Source of the DNA: Paguma larvata
Taxonomy: Eukaryota > Chordata > Mammalia > Carnivora > Viverridae
Length of the DNA: 64,000 bases
Assembly (NCBI GenBank): GCA_030068075.1
Contig: CM057841.1
Coordinates: 41,705,030-41,769,029, forward strand
Direction of reading: 5' to 3'
The position numbers were made by a program, and so were the translations under genes. Below are positions 22,701 to 35,500 of the stretch, piece by piece. Each line of letters starts with the position of its first letter. Positions within the stretch are counted from its first letter, which is position 1. A model generated the notes under the pieces. The model ran no database searches. It saw nothing but the letters and a program-made list of their open reading frames with translations, and had not been told where the DNA came from.

Positions 22701-25700
22701 TGAAACCACCCAGCCCCTGCCTACCACAGCCCTGCTCCACCCAAGGCAGAGGGTTCTCACGCCTTGTCTCCACTTCCTCACCTTGTGGCCTCTTCTCCAA
22801 GCTCCGTCATCTGGCTTCTCACCCCACCACCCGCCTGGTCCCAATGCTGCTCCCACCAAGGGCTTCGATGTCTGCACTACTACTAAACCCTAGGGATGTT
22901 TTCCAGACTCATGGGATTATTTTTTTTAATTTTTTTTAACATTTATTTATATTTGAGAGACAGAGAGACAGAGCATGAGCAGGGGAAGGGCAGAGAGAGA
23001 GAGAGGCAAACACAGAATCCGAAGCAGGCTCCAGGCTCTAAGCCATCAGCACAGAGCCCGATGCGGGGTTTGAACTCACAGACCGTAAGATCATGACCTG
23101 AGCTGAAATCAGCTGCTTAACCGACTGAGCCACCCAGGTGCCCCTCATGGGATTATTTTTTAATGTTTATTTATATGTTTTTGAGAGAGAGAGAGCTAGA
23201 GAGTGAGCAGGGGTGGGGCAGAGAGAGAGGGAGACAGAGAATCCCAAGCAGGCTCCTCACTGTCAGCACAGAGCCCAAGGCGGGGCTCAAACCCACAAAC
23301 CGTGAGATCATGAGTTGAAATCAAGAGTCAGACACTGAACCGACCCAGGCGCCCCAAGACTCATGGGATTTGACCACACCCTTCTTGCTGCTCCGTCTCC
23401 TGTCTCAACAGCCACTCTTTCCTGGTTCTCTTCATCAGACACCTTTGCTCAAGACTCTTAAATATTGCCCATTCTAAGAGTCTCAGCCTCGGGGGCTTCA
23501 ACCCAGGCCCTGAGAGCAAGGATGGGGTCTGGGGTACCTCTGTGCTTCCAGCATGCCGCATGGCACCTCACAGACATCCAATTTACATATTTTAATTGAA
23601 TTGAACTACATTTTTTGAACATTCTAACCATCTGTGAGAGTACCACTGTATGAAATATGATTCTCTGATATTCCTGAGAGTCTCTGTTCCTAAGATTCTA
23701 TAAATGAAATGTTCAGCACTTCTAACCTAATCTCTTTTAACATATGGATCTATCATAATAGCCTGTGCAAGTTGCTTTCCATACATTAGTTTCCGAATTT
23801 TTTTCTAAATCTTGTTCCTTAGGGCACTAATAGTATGTGTTACAAAGAAAAAGGGGTCGGTGATCAAAAAAGAATGGGAAATCCTGAGTCAAAGCTCATT
23901 AGAGCTTTTTCCTACAGGACTGTGCATGGTAAATCTCCACAAGAGAACATTTTATGTGTCATTCCAAAACGAAGTTGACCAGGACCAGGGGTGTGCTGAC
24001 AAATGCTTGACAACCTGTTCTCCAGGAGAAAAAGTCCTGATTCATAGCGTTTGCTATTCCCATGGTGTAAATACTGTCACCATGTCTGTTGCCAGCTCCC
24101 CACTTGATGTCAATGAAAGCAGAGTTGTGAAAAGATATGTATTAACGTAGCACTGTGTGGTATTTCCATGATTCAACACAGTAGATATAACCTCAAGAAC
24201 AAAGCAAAATGCAGTATTATAATGAGGAAGCAATGAATTTTGGGTATGCTACCTTTGTTTTTAATAAAATTCATTTAATGTATAAGTTTACATAATTGGA
24301 TTTTTAATAATGGCTGTGTTTAACAACACAGCTCATAAAAGTTCCTAAAAATGTAAGTTGGCTCTTGAGATCCAAGCCAGTGTAAGCCATCTCCCAGCTC
24401 CCTGGGACCCAATTTTTGTGTGGAACAGCAAAAGAGACTAGTGTGTCCTGGAATTCACTTTCAAAAGCGCCATGTTGCTCATTAGAGCAGCTCAATATCC
24501 AAAGTAATATTATCTCCACTTTACAGATAAGGTTTCCATAACTCAGAGAGGTTAAGAGACTTCTCAGGGGCCAAACAGCCCTTGCCTTTCACTGATACCA
24601 AGTACACTCCTTCACTCAAAAAATTCTTTATAAGCACCTACAATGTCCCAAGCACTGTTGGAGGCATATTAGGGCAGTGTGCTGGGCAAGTCATACTGAT
24701 GTGGTGTTCACAGTGACCTGGCTGAGAACAACGTGCCAACGACCAGTCACTGTAAAAACTGCAGTGTCACATTCAGGATCTGTGGCCAGCACCACACGCA
24801 AGTGTGCACAAACATGCAGGTCTGCACGTACACATACACGTGTACATACATACCGACAGAACCTACACGCTTGCACGCTCACACATTCACACACACACAC
24901 ACAGCCACCCCTGCTCATCCTCTGCTCACGGCACCTCTTCTTTCCTAGATCAAATCAAGCGTGAACCGCAAGAACGCCAAGTACCTGCTCAGAGGAGAGT
25001 CTGCCGGCAAGGTCTTCCGGGTCAATGAGGACTCAGGAGACGTGTATGCCTTTGAGAGGCTGGACAGAGAGAAGATCCCTGAGTACCACCTTACTGCCCT
25101 CGTGGTAGACAAGGACACCAATAAGGACCTAGAGTCTCCTTCCAGCTTCACCATCAAGGTTCATGATGTGAACGACAACTGGCCTGTGTTTACGCACCGG
25201 TTGTTCAACGCATCTGTGCCAGAGATGTCGGCGGTGGGTACGTGCCTTGTTTGTACCTCTCACTCCCCCTCTGCTTGTCCCCAGCCTGAAGGCGCCTCTC
25301 CTATCAGCAGCTTCACTGTCTGGGATCGGGATTCAGTGAGTTCAGGGCGGTTGCTATTTTATGTAGCTTGAAAGAAACTCTGATCCCTAAAGACTAAACT
25401 CTGACCTGGCTCCACGCTAAGCCCTGACTTAGTCATAGACTGAGCCCTAACCCTAGTCATGGACTGAGCCCTAATCATCAGAGACACATACACAATAATG
25501 TTTTCATTATTCTTTGGAGCAAACCCCACCCACGTCCCTGACTCAGGACTGGCACTCGAAGAGTGTAGCCTTTGCATATGAAGAATTACCAACTCTGCCA
25601 CCACAGCAAAAAGACTCCTCTCTAGGACCCATGCAGGAGTGGAGGGGGGAGGACTAGAGCCCTCACCCCCAGATGTAACATCAGCCTGAACTTCAGGCTT

Positions 25701-28700
25701 CTTGAAGTTACTACTTCCTCAATTCTACCCCCAGCCTCTAGGAGGCAGCAGAAAAGAATTCCCTTCCCCACCCCTTGGTCCAGGGTTCCTGGCCAAGAAC
25801 CTGGGAGATCTTAAGAGACCTCCCTGTTAAGTACGGGGATGGGGATCCTGGAGTTGAAGAGAAACAGAGATGTGACACTCACCTCTGTGAGGCGCCTTCC
25901 CACATGCTCATCCTTCCGGGAGAAGGAAGAAGCAGCCCTTTCCTCTCCTCTCTCTCCTCATGACCCTAACCGTCTGCCTCCTCCCTCACTTCTCCCGTGA
26001 CTCAAAACCACCTGTTCTCTTTGCCTCCTTCAAAGATGACCGGGCTGAACCTCCAGCACTTTGCCCTCTTGCAGGGTCCTCAGAAAACAAAGCAGTCTCT
26101 TCTCCCCCAGGGACTGAGGACAGCAGGATCTGTCCTCATCTGGAAGTGGGGCATGGGGCCAACAGTCACAAGGCAATAACCTGGATTCTCTCTCCTCAGG
26201 GACCTCAGTCATCCGTGTGACAGCCGTTGATGCAGATGACCCCACTGTGGCAGACCACGCCAGTGTCATGTACCAAATCCTGAAGGGAGAAGAATATTTT
26301 GCTATCGATGGTTCTGGTGTGTGTCACTAACCCTCTCAGGGAGGCACTGGTGTGGGGCTGAGTAGGGGTGGATATTCAAGGTGTAGGCACTGAGGGAAGT
26401 CTAGTCCAACAGGTATCAGCTACTGCCCAACCACACGATCCCATGGAAATGGTTGCTTATGCACATTAAAACAAGATGGCTGGTGAGGGGAGAAGGAAGC
26501 AGACAGCTGCCAAGACGTGGACTCCAGTCCAGGGAACAAAATCAGGACCCAAACAGTGGGTGACACAAGAGGCAGAAGAGAATGCTGGTTAGCAGCTCTG
26601 GGTGTAGAGTCAGACAGATCTAGTTTCCAAACCCAGTTCTGCTACTCATTCTCTCTAACAACCTGAGGCAAGTCAACTAGCTTCTGCAAGCCTTAGTTGT
26701 CTCACCCTGAAATGGAAAAATGTATGTTCATTTGCATGGCAGCTGTGAAGTTTGCATTAAATAATGTATAGAGAACACATGGCCCACAGTAATTATCCAC
26801 TCAGTATGACAGAGTTTGGGGAGCAAGACAGAAGTCCAGGTGGTCAGGCCTGGGACACACCAGGGAGATGGCAAGTACAAAGCACAGATACCACCATGAC
26901 CAACGACGTGCCAAGGCAGGCGGAGCTAATCCATCACAGCACTCTCTCCTCGCTAAACCCGCTGTGGCCTCACCCTCTTTCTCAACACCATGCTCCAGGA
27001 AGCTAGGACCAACACTGGACCAAACTGTTTGGGCAGCCTTGGTCTAGCAGCGCAGGGTGTGAAGGTGGGCGGTGGCTGGCCAGTGGTTCTCAGGGTCTGG
27101 GCGCACAGTGGAATCACCTGGGGAGCCTTTAAGTCAGCTGTTAAGTCACTTTTGGACACTTCTTGCAGGACTCATTTTCACGACAACCAAAAACTTGGAC
27201 CGAGAGATGAAGGCCAAGTATGAGATCGTGGTGGAAGCACGAGATGCCCAGGGCCTCCGAGGAGACTCAGGCACAGCTACAGTGCTGGTCACTCTGCAGG
27301 ACGTCAATGACAATTTTCCGATCTTCACCCAAAGTGAGCTCCTCCTCCAGGGCCCTGGGGAGGATGGGGGTTGGGATACTCCAGACTCAGTGGCCTAGGG
27401 GATCTTGTGGAGAAGCCCAGAGTCCCTCTACCTCTCCCTTGACCCCTGGGTGGGCCTAAAGTCCAGAAAAGTCATTTTGGTACAGGGAGGGGCTCTGCTC
27501 CCCATCCCTGCACATATTCCAAAGGCTGTCCAAATGCCACCTGCCATGGTGCCTCCACAGGCCACAGGGAAATCACACTCTCTGCTATGTGCCATCACTT
27601 TCCCTAGAGTCCCACTACCAGATAGGAACAGTTTCACCCAGTTTCTACGGGCTCAGAAAAACCCAGGCCCTAGCTAGAAAATCCCTGTGAGCTGGTGAAC
27701 AGGAGTATGGCAAAGTTCCATATCCAGAGCTGAGGCTGGGCCCTGAGCCCACACACAGACTGATTCTCTCCCCACAAAAAAAATGTCTGACAAGAGTTTT
27801 TCACATGCCCTGGTTAAGGCTGGGAAGGAAAGTCAGACAGTTCATCACTTGTACCCTCCGATGCTGAGGTGGAATTCAGAGGCTCAGCCCTCCCAAGGAC
27901 AGGCCTGTGTTCCTGAAATGGTCTCACCGTACATGGCAGAAGCTTCCTAAAGGCAGGACTTGTCTCTCTTGTCAAATGACAGGTCCCCTAGCAAAGTACC
28001 CAGCATACGGTAGGTGTTCTATAACTATTTGTTAAATGGATGGAGGAATGGAAGGATAGATAGAGCAGAACCTCTTTGCCCTGGGACCCCAAATTCCTGT
28101 GGTGGCATTACTATTATCATTATTATTACTATTACTTTGTCACACTGATTTCCTGTATAAAAATGCATTAGGATAGTATGAGGGACAATCACCCTGTCTA
28201 TCTCATTAATCCAATGCCCTCGGGGGCACCTTATCTGCATCAGCCAAGTACACATTTGCGGTGCCTGAAGACATCCGTGTGGGCAGCTCCTTGGGCTCTC
28301 TGTTTGTGGAGGACCCAGATGAGCCCCAGAACCGGATGACCAAGTACAGCATCGTGCAGGGCGAATACAGGGACACCTTCACCATCGAGACGGACCCCAC
28401 CCACAACGAGGGCATCATCAAGCCCATGAAGGTTTGTAGACACGCAGCAATGATATCAGATGTGGGGCTCAGGGCTCCTGGCATTCTCAGGACTCACCCC
28501 GGGGGGACTGCTCTAAGGTCAGAAACCATCAAAGGTGCACATTCTGGGTCAGCTCAGAGCTGGCCATATGCTCATGAGCTTGTGACCCTGGAGCTGGGAA
28601 AGAGGAGCCAGGAGAGAAGGGTCAATGCTGTAGGGTTGGTTATCCCAGGAGCAGACCTTAAGGCAAGGATTTGAGTTAAATAATTTATTTGGAAAGTGAT

Positions 28701-31700
28701 CCCAGGAAGCCTCAGGAGCAGTGACACATAGGAAGAAGGATACAGGGGTATCTGGGTGGCTCAGTCAGTTGAGCACCTGACTCCTGATTTCTGCTCAGGT
28801 CATGATTTCGTCTCTCATGAGAACTAGCCCCACGTGTGGCTCTGCACTCACAGGGCAGAGCCTGCTTGGGATTCTCACGCTCACTCTCGCTCTCTCTCTA
28901 CCCCTCCTCTACTCATTCTCTCTCTTTCTCAAAATAAATAAGCCTTAAAGAAAGTTTAAAAAAAATAGAGGGAATGATACAGACTCTTTAACTGTCAGGT
29001 TAATACTACGGGCACGCGGGGCACACTTCCACTGGTAACATCCGGTAACACCGGTGTTCACTCTCACACGTTCTGGCCTGCCCTGGCCACCCACCAAAGC
29101 AGAGCCCTGGCAGTGACACGGGTACCTGTAGCAGAAGGCCACAGCATGTAAGGAAGCAGGGAGTGCTGTGGGACAGGGGTGGCCATTGGCAGTGGCTGCT
29201 GCATACAGAAAAAGCAGTTAGGCCAACTGAATCTGGAAGAGGAGGGAAGGGACATAAAATGCCTCTAGAATGGTCACGCAGAGGACTAGGGGTCCTGGGC
29301 CAGGGACGGCCTACCTCAAATGGGACCTTCTAGAACTCCTCTGCCTGAGCTGGGCCATTCCTCCAGCAGAACTCTCCTGAGGCTGTCCCCGGTCCAGCAC
29401 TGCACTGGGGACCAGAGGAACCTAGGTGAGTCACATGGCCTCCACGGCACCAAAGCTGTCAGAGAATGGGTTAGACAAGCGTAGATAAAGAGGGTAGCCA
29501 CATGTAAGTACTACAGCAACCTGTGCAAGTAGCAATTACCTGTGCCAGGGAGGCAAGATGGGTTCTGAGAAGACATCTGATTACCTTCAGATCTGGCCTC
29601 TTGAGTAGGAGTGTGAAGTGGGCAAATGCAGGAGAAGCATCTTGAGCAAAAGCACAAAGAAAAGGCACATACTTAAGGACCTGCGGCTAGAACTACCAGT
29701 TGTGATCTAGAGAGCAGGACTGTGGCTCACCCACTGTGTGTCCTCAATACGTGGAACGGGGCCAGTCACAGTTAGGGCTGGGGGTGCAGCCCTGAGGTTG
29801 CTGAGATGCAGTGGGGGAAGCTGAAGACAAACAGACAGCCCTAGCCACTCTCCTGATGACCATGGGAATATCAGTTCCCCCATCTGTAAAATGGGTGTCA
29901 TCCCAGTGCAACCTTGCAGGGTTGCTGTGAAGATCACGTGTCACATGCTTGGCTCAGAGCAGGTGCTCGCCAGACTTTTCCCTTCCACAGCCCCTGGACT
30001 ATGAATACATTCAGCAATACGTCTTCACCATCGAGGCCACGGATCCCACCATCAACCTCCACTACCTGAGCAGCGCCTCCACCAGAAAAACTGCCCGAGT
30101 CATCATCAACGTCACAGATGTGGATGAGCCCCCCATCTTCCAGCAGCCCTTCTACCACTTCCAGCTGCGGGAGAACCAGAAAAAACCTCTGATCGGCTCA
30201 GTGAGGGCCAAAGACCCCGACGCAGTTCAGCGGGTCATTGGGTAAGGGGGTAGAGGGTGTCAGGAAGGTGGTGATCGCGATGATCCTGGTACCTGCGGGA
30301 TTGACACTAGGGCCCTGATGGGGAAAATGGCTTCTCCTGGCACATACGTGGGACGTGGCAGAGGCAGGACTAGTGCCCAAGCTCTCCCACTGACCCCAGT
30401 GGCCAGGTGGGATCCTGTCTTGCCCAGGCACCCCTGCCCAGCTCAGTCCTGGCCACCAGAGCTGTCCACTGGCTGCACGACCTTGGAGGTAGTGGCTCCC
30501 ACAAGTCCGTCTAGGGAGATCTGATAGTCAAGAGGGTAATAAACTAGATGACATCCGTGAACATGTTTTATTAAATTTGTCTTCCCAAAACCAAAAGGAA
30601 AAAGTGTTCATTTCACACAGTGAAACAACATAAAGATCTGCAAAGAAAACATCAATAAGCCCCGCTCCCAGGTAACTCACGTTACACCTGTCACACCTTC
30701 TCTTCACGACCGCACAAACACCTGCTGACATTGATGATGGATTTGTTGTTTGTCTGTCTGTCTGTTTTAAAACTTTGGGGGGTCATACCATGCCCATTTC
30801 ATCACCACCTGTTCTTCTATCTCCACTAGACTCCTAGCCTCTACCCTCTGGGACCAAAAATATGGTTCTAACCCATGCCTTCTAGAGCCATGTAATGTTT
30901 GATTTTAATATAATCTCATTTTATTTGAGGCCTAGCCAATTGTGCTAGCACCATTTATTAAGTAAGTCATCATTTTCCCACCTTTGTTATACCTGAATCT
31001 ATTTCTGAATCCTCTGTTCTATCCACTGTTGCATGGCAAAGCCATTCTGTTCTACTGTAGCAGCTTTACAAAAACCTCGTAGATATAAGCCAACTCCCTC
31101 TCTCATTGCTTTTTTACTTCCTGTAACTTTTAATGTGTTCTCAAACATTCACTCTTTCATCTGAACTATAAAATTATTTTATCTGTTGTTTAAAAAACAT
31201 TGGAATTTTAATGAAAATTGTGCTATATAGATTTGGGGAGACTTAATGTTTCTAAGAAATCAGGTCTCCTTATTAAGGTAAAAAAAATATGTGGTTTGGG
31301 CCACACCGCACAAGATTTGGGACTACTGTTTTCACAGCCACAATATTCTAAATAATCTGTAATGATAATTTTTATTTCTTTATTGATCCAAGAATTTATT
31401 TTTTTAAGTTTATTTATTTATTCCGAGAGAGAAAGAGCACGAGCAGGGGACAGACAGAGAGAGAGGGAGAGAGAGAATCCCAAGAAGGCTCCGCACTGAC
31501 AGTGCCTAGCCTGATGCGGGGAACTCGCAAACCTGTGAGATCAGGACCTGAGCCAAGATTAAGAGCTGACCCTTAACCGACTGAGCCACTCAGGCACCCT
31601 GATCCAAGAATTTATCTAAGAGATTGATTTGATTTTTTCTTTTCATTTACAAGCGATAGGCTATTTTTTGTTTTTGCTTTAACTTGCTCCATGATATAAT

Positions 31701-32511
31701 ACAACTGTATTTGTGATCATTTTTTTTCTAGAATATTTAAGATTTTCCTTTTTATATTTCAATTTTTCTATTTATAAAGGTTCGTAACTATTTTACCTTC
31801 GATTGTAACTTTTATCCCTATGAAATTACTCAATTTGTTCTGCTTAATACTTCACCTTCAGTTCCATGTTGCCTGATGTTAAGTCGCCAGTCCTGTTTTC
31901 ATATTAGTCTTTGCCTGATAGTAGTTTTCCAATCTTTACATTTAACCTTTCTAACTTCTGCTTTTCACTTGGCATTAAGTTGTCTCTCAAAAATAGAACT
32001 TAGTTGGATTTGCTTTTTAATCTAAACTGAGATGCTTTGGGTTTAACTTATTTACATCTGTCATCAAAAATGATAGGTTTGGGGACGCCCAGGTGGCTCA
32101 GTCGGTTAATCGTTCAACGTCGGCTCAAGTCATGGTCTTGTGGTTGATGAATTCGAGCCGTTCGCTGGGCTCTGTGCTGACAGCTCAGAACCTGGAGCCT
32201 GCTTCAGATTCTGGGTCTCCCTGTTTTTCTGCCCCTCCCTCACTTGCATTCTATCTCTCTCAAAGATAAATAAACATTTAAAAAAATGATCGGTTTGATC
32301 TTACTGTTCTAAATCTTGTTATACACTTCTCATTTCTCAAACTTAATGGCTTTTTTCTTTCCCTCCATATTTGCTACAGAGTCTTTTTTTTCCCCTTTTT
32401 TTCTCCTAGAGACTGGAATGCAATACGTCCATTTTTACTTCTACCAATGAGACTTACTTCTATCTATAAAATTAAAAGTGTTTTCCTGACATTTTCTACT
32501 TTGAAATCTCC

Positions 32512-32572
<61 letters not shown>

Positions 32573-35500
32573 CACACACACACGTGATTGCTTTCCTATG
32601 TATGATAAAGAAATCAATTGTTTCATTTAACTCTTCCCAAAGCAGGGTTGTTGTTGTTTTTTGCCAGGGGCAGGGGGGCAGGGAGCAGAGATAGAGGGAG
32701 AGAGACAATCTCAAGTAGACTCAGCACGGTCAGCACAGAGCCCAGTGCAGAGCTGGAACCCACAAACCAAGAGATCATGACCTGAACTGAAATCAAGAGT
32801 CAGACAGTTAACCGACTGAGCTTCCCAGATGTCCCATCAGGCTTTTACTTTATATTGAGACATTTCTTAGTTAGATGAAATTAAGTTTTCATTAAAATTT
32901 TTCAAGATCCATCTCTGTGCATGATACACTTTCTGAGTTCTTATATATTTACAAACACCTCAGTTCTTTTGCCTTCTTATGTTAATAACACCAGATATGC
33001 TCCTATAATCTTCAGTCTATAGACTCTTCCTTTCAAAATAATATCAATGTGTTCCAGAATTTAATTTTGTGGGGATATCTGCGATAAATCTGATTTTCTT
33101 CACAAGAACGTATTTTTCTCTCTAGACTCTGTTTAGTTCCTTCATATAGCCTTAAAATTCAAAAGTGTCAACAGGATATATGTAAACATTGATCTCTTTT
33201 GGAAATTATGCCTGATATTAATGACCTCTTTTAATCTGTAGACTTGTGCCTTTCTTTAGATCAGGAATATTTTCTCTTATTATATCTTCTGTTACTTCTT
33301 CTATTTGTTCTGGAATTTTCCTCAGTAGTAGCAAATATATACTCTGTTATCTCATATATATTCATCTCTCATTTCTTCATGCCTTTTTGTTGATTTCTGG
33401 AAGAACTTTTCAAATTTTTACTTCATAAATTTAATTTCTTTTCAATCATTTCCTATCTATTCCAGTTCCTCTTTTATTTCTTCCTGGCTCTTACCCAACC
33501 AGCTTTACATGAATGACAAAAACCAACCCCAGCTCTGGTGTACTTGATTAAAGCTCCCCCTGCCACAGTTCTCAGAGTGCTACTGATGGAGTCTCAAGGC
33601 ACCACCTCCAGCCCAGTCAGGGCAGCCCTGCTAAAATCAAAAGGCTCATCCCACCTCCCTGAGTCCCTCTAGGTGGTAGAACACAATGAGCAGCAAGAGG
33701 AGGATGGAGGGGACGTAAGGGTTAGACCCTGAAGGGCCTCATCGGTCACGCTGAGAAGTTCTTTGCTAAGAATAACAGAAAGCCATGAATTTCTTTCTCC
33801 TGGCAGATATTCCATCCGCAAGACCAGTGACAAGGGCCAGTTCTTCCGAATAAACAAGCAAGGGAACATTCATAACGAGAAAGAACTGGACAGAGAAGTC
33901 TACTCCTGGTATAACCTGACAGTGGAGGCCAAAGAACTGGATTCTAATGGTGAGTGGTCCCAGATGCTAGGGGACCTGGGCTTTTCTCCTTTCTCTCATT
34001 CCTTCAAAACAGACACAAGCTGTCATTTTGGGGCTCCAGGGGTATTACAAGCTCTTGATGAAGCACTACTTGGCTGAGATACTACAGAGCCTCTATCCCC
34101 AAGGTGTGGATGGACCAGCAGCACCCATATCACCTGCAACGTGGTTGGGAGGGTAGAATCTTGGGCTACCCCCAGACCGAATCAGAACCTCTTGCACATT
34201 ACAATTGAAGAAGCACTGTCATAAAAGAGCCTGCTAGATGTCCCTGTGACGAGAATCACCGAATGCACCTTTTAAACACAGAGCCTTCTCTGGAGGTTCT
34301 GGTCCAGTGATTCAGAAAGCGGGCCAAGGAATGCGCATCAAACAAGTACCACGTAATTCTTATTATCATGGATGTTTGGAAAAGACTGTTCAGGGGGAAA
34401 GGAGGGGGACGATTTAAATGCCAGTCAGTGGGTTGACTTCACTGAAGCGGCTTCCAACTTCAAGATTATTAGGTTCTCCAGATTAGTGTAACTTTTGCCA
34501 GAGGAAATGGCAAGTGCTGGAATTTTGTATCCTTTACTTACATGAGAAAAACCACAGCTCCAGGAGATAGAGTAATATCCCTACCTTACCCAGGGGACCA
34601 CCAGGGTCCAGAACGGGAGTGACCTGACCAAGGCCCCACTGGTGCTACCCTAGAGTGTCCCCTGCCTCCTTCTGGGCCTCCCAGACTTGGTCTTCCCCCC
34701 GGCCATGGCAGCCAAGCCCCAACCGTGATGGACTCTGACATGTTTTCCAGATCATTCTTTGCCCCTTTCTTCCCCACCTAATCTCATTCGCACATTTTTA
34801 AACTTTAAAGTAATGGTTTGTTGTTCATTTTAAAATATGGGATGGGGCACCTGGGTGACTCAGTCAGTTGGTTAAATGTCCGACTTCAGCTCAGGTCATG
34901 ATCTTGCCATCTGTGAGTTCGAGCCCCATGCCAGGCTCTGTGCTGACAGCTCAGAGCCTGCAGCTTGCTTAGGTTTCTGTGTCTCCCTCTCTCTCTGCAC
35001 TTCACCTCTTGCATTCTGTCTCTCTCTCTCTTAAAAATAAGTGGACATTAAAAAAATTTTTTTAATATGGTAAACACAGAAAAAGAGAAGAAAATCATTC
35101 CCCCATAATCCCACCATATAGAAATAATTACTGTTAACATCTTAGTGTACTTTCTCTGGTCTTTTTTTTTCTATACATAATTTTATATAAGCGAGATCAT
35201 AATATTTATATAAAAAATCATATTCTGCATTTTTACTAAACCTTATTCCAGAGACATTTTCTTATAGTACTAAAATATCTTTTTTATTACATTTTTAAAT
35301 GTAATTTACATGAGCATTGTAAATACCACATCTTCCATTCTTTGAAAGTGGTTTAATTTGTTAACCCCACTTCACTTAGGTTGTTTATCTTTTAATTATT
35401 TTGTAATTAACTTTATTTATGTAAATAAATTATATTCATTTGATTAACTTAATTAAAACCTTCTTTAATTTGCTTGCATTGTTTACCTTTTCGATTCTTA

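Larger units (their letters stand above)
30890..33480 (-). repeat. Old L1-type LINE, antisense to CDH5, interrupted
   Basis: 'gctagcaccatttattaagt', 'tgaatcctctgttctatcca' and 'ctactgtagcagctttacaa' read as the reverse complement of L1 ORF2 DNA. Further on, 'tgttacttcttctatttgtt' and 'tcatctctcatttcttcatg' fit the 3' part of an old L1 or HAL1. It is heavily mutated, with no open frame, and split by SINEs at 31399, 32082 and about 32645. Confidence 0.65.
30242..33806 (+). other. CDH5: CDH5 intron 7
   Basis: AT-rich and almost entirely repeat-derived: an old L1-type LINE on the - strand with three SINEs and a CT/CA microsatellite inserted into it. No exon is supported. Nothing is recognised from about 30250 to 30880 or from 33480 to 33806. 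Confidence 0.8.

Noticed and set aside
25238..25371. Exon 3 read-through giving a short extracellular isoform
   Set aside because: The open stretch is short and the donor GTACGT plus exon 4 give the conserved sequence. There is no nearby poly(A) signal.
28745..28820. tRNA gene suggested by tRNA-like sequence in this and similar places
   Set aside because: The tRNA-like parts are the heads of carnivore SINEs, followed by SINE bodies and tails and flanked by target duplications. None folds as an intact tRNA gene by eye.
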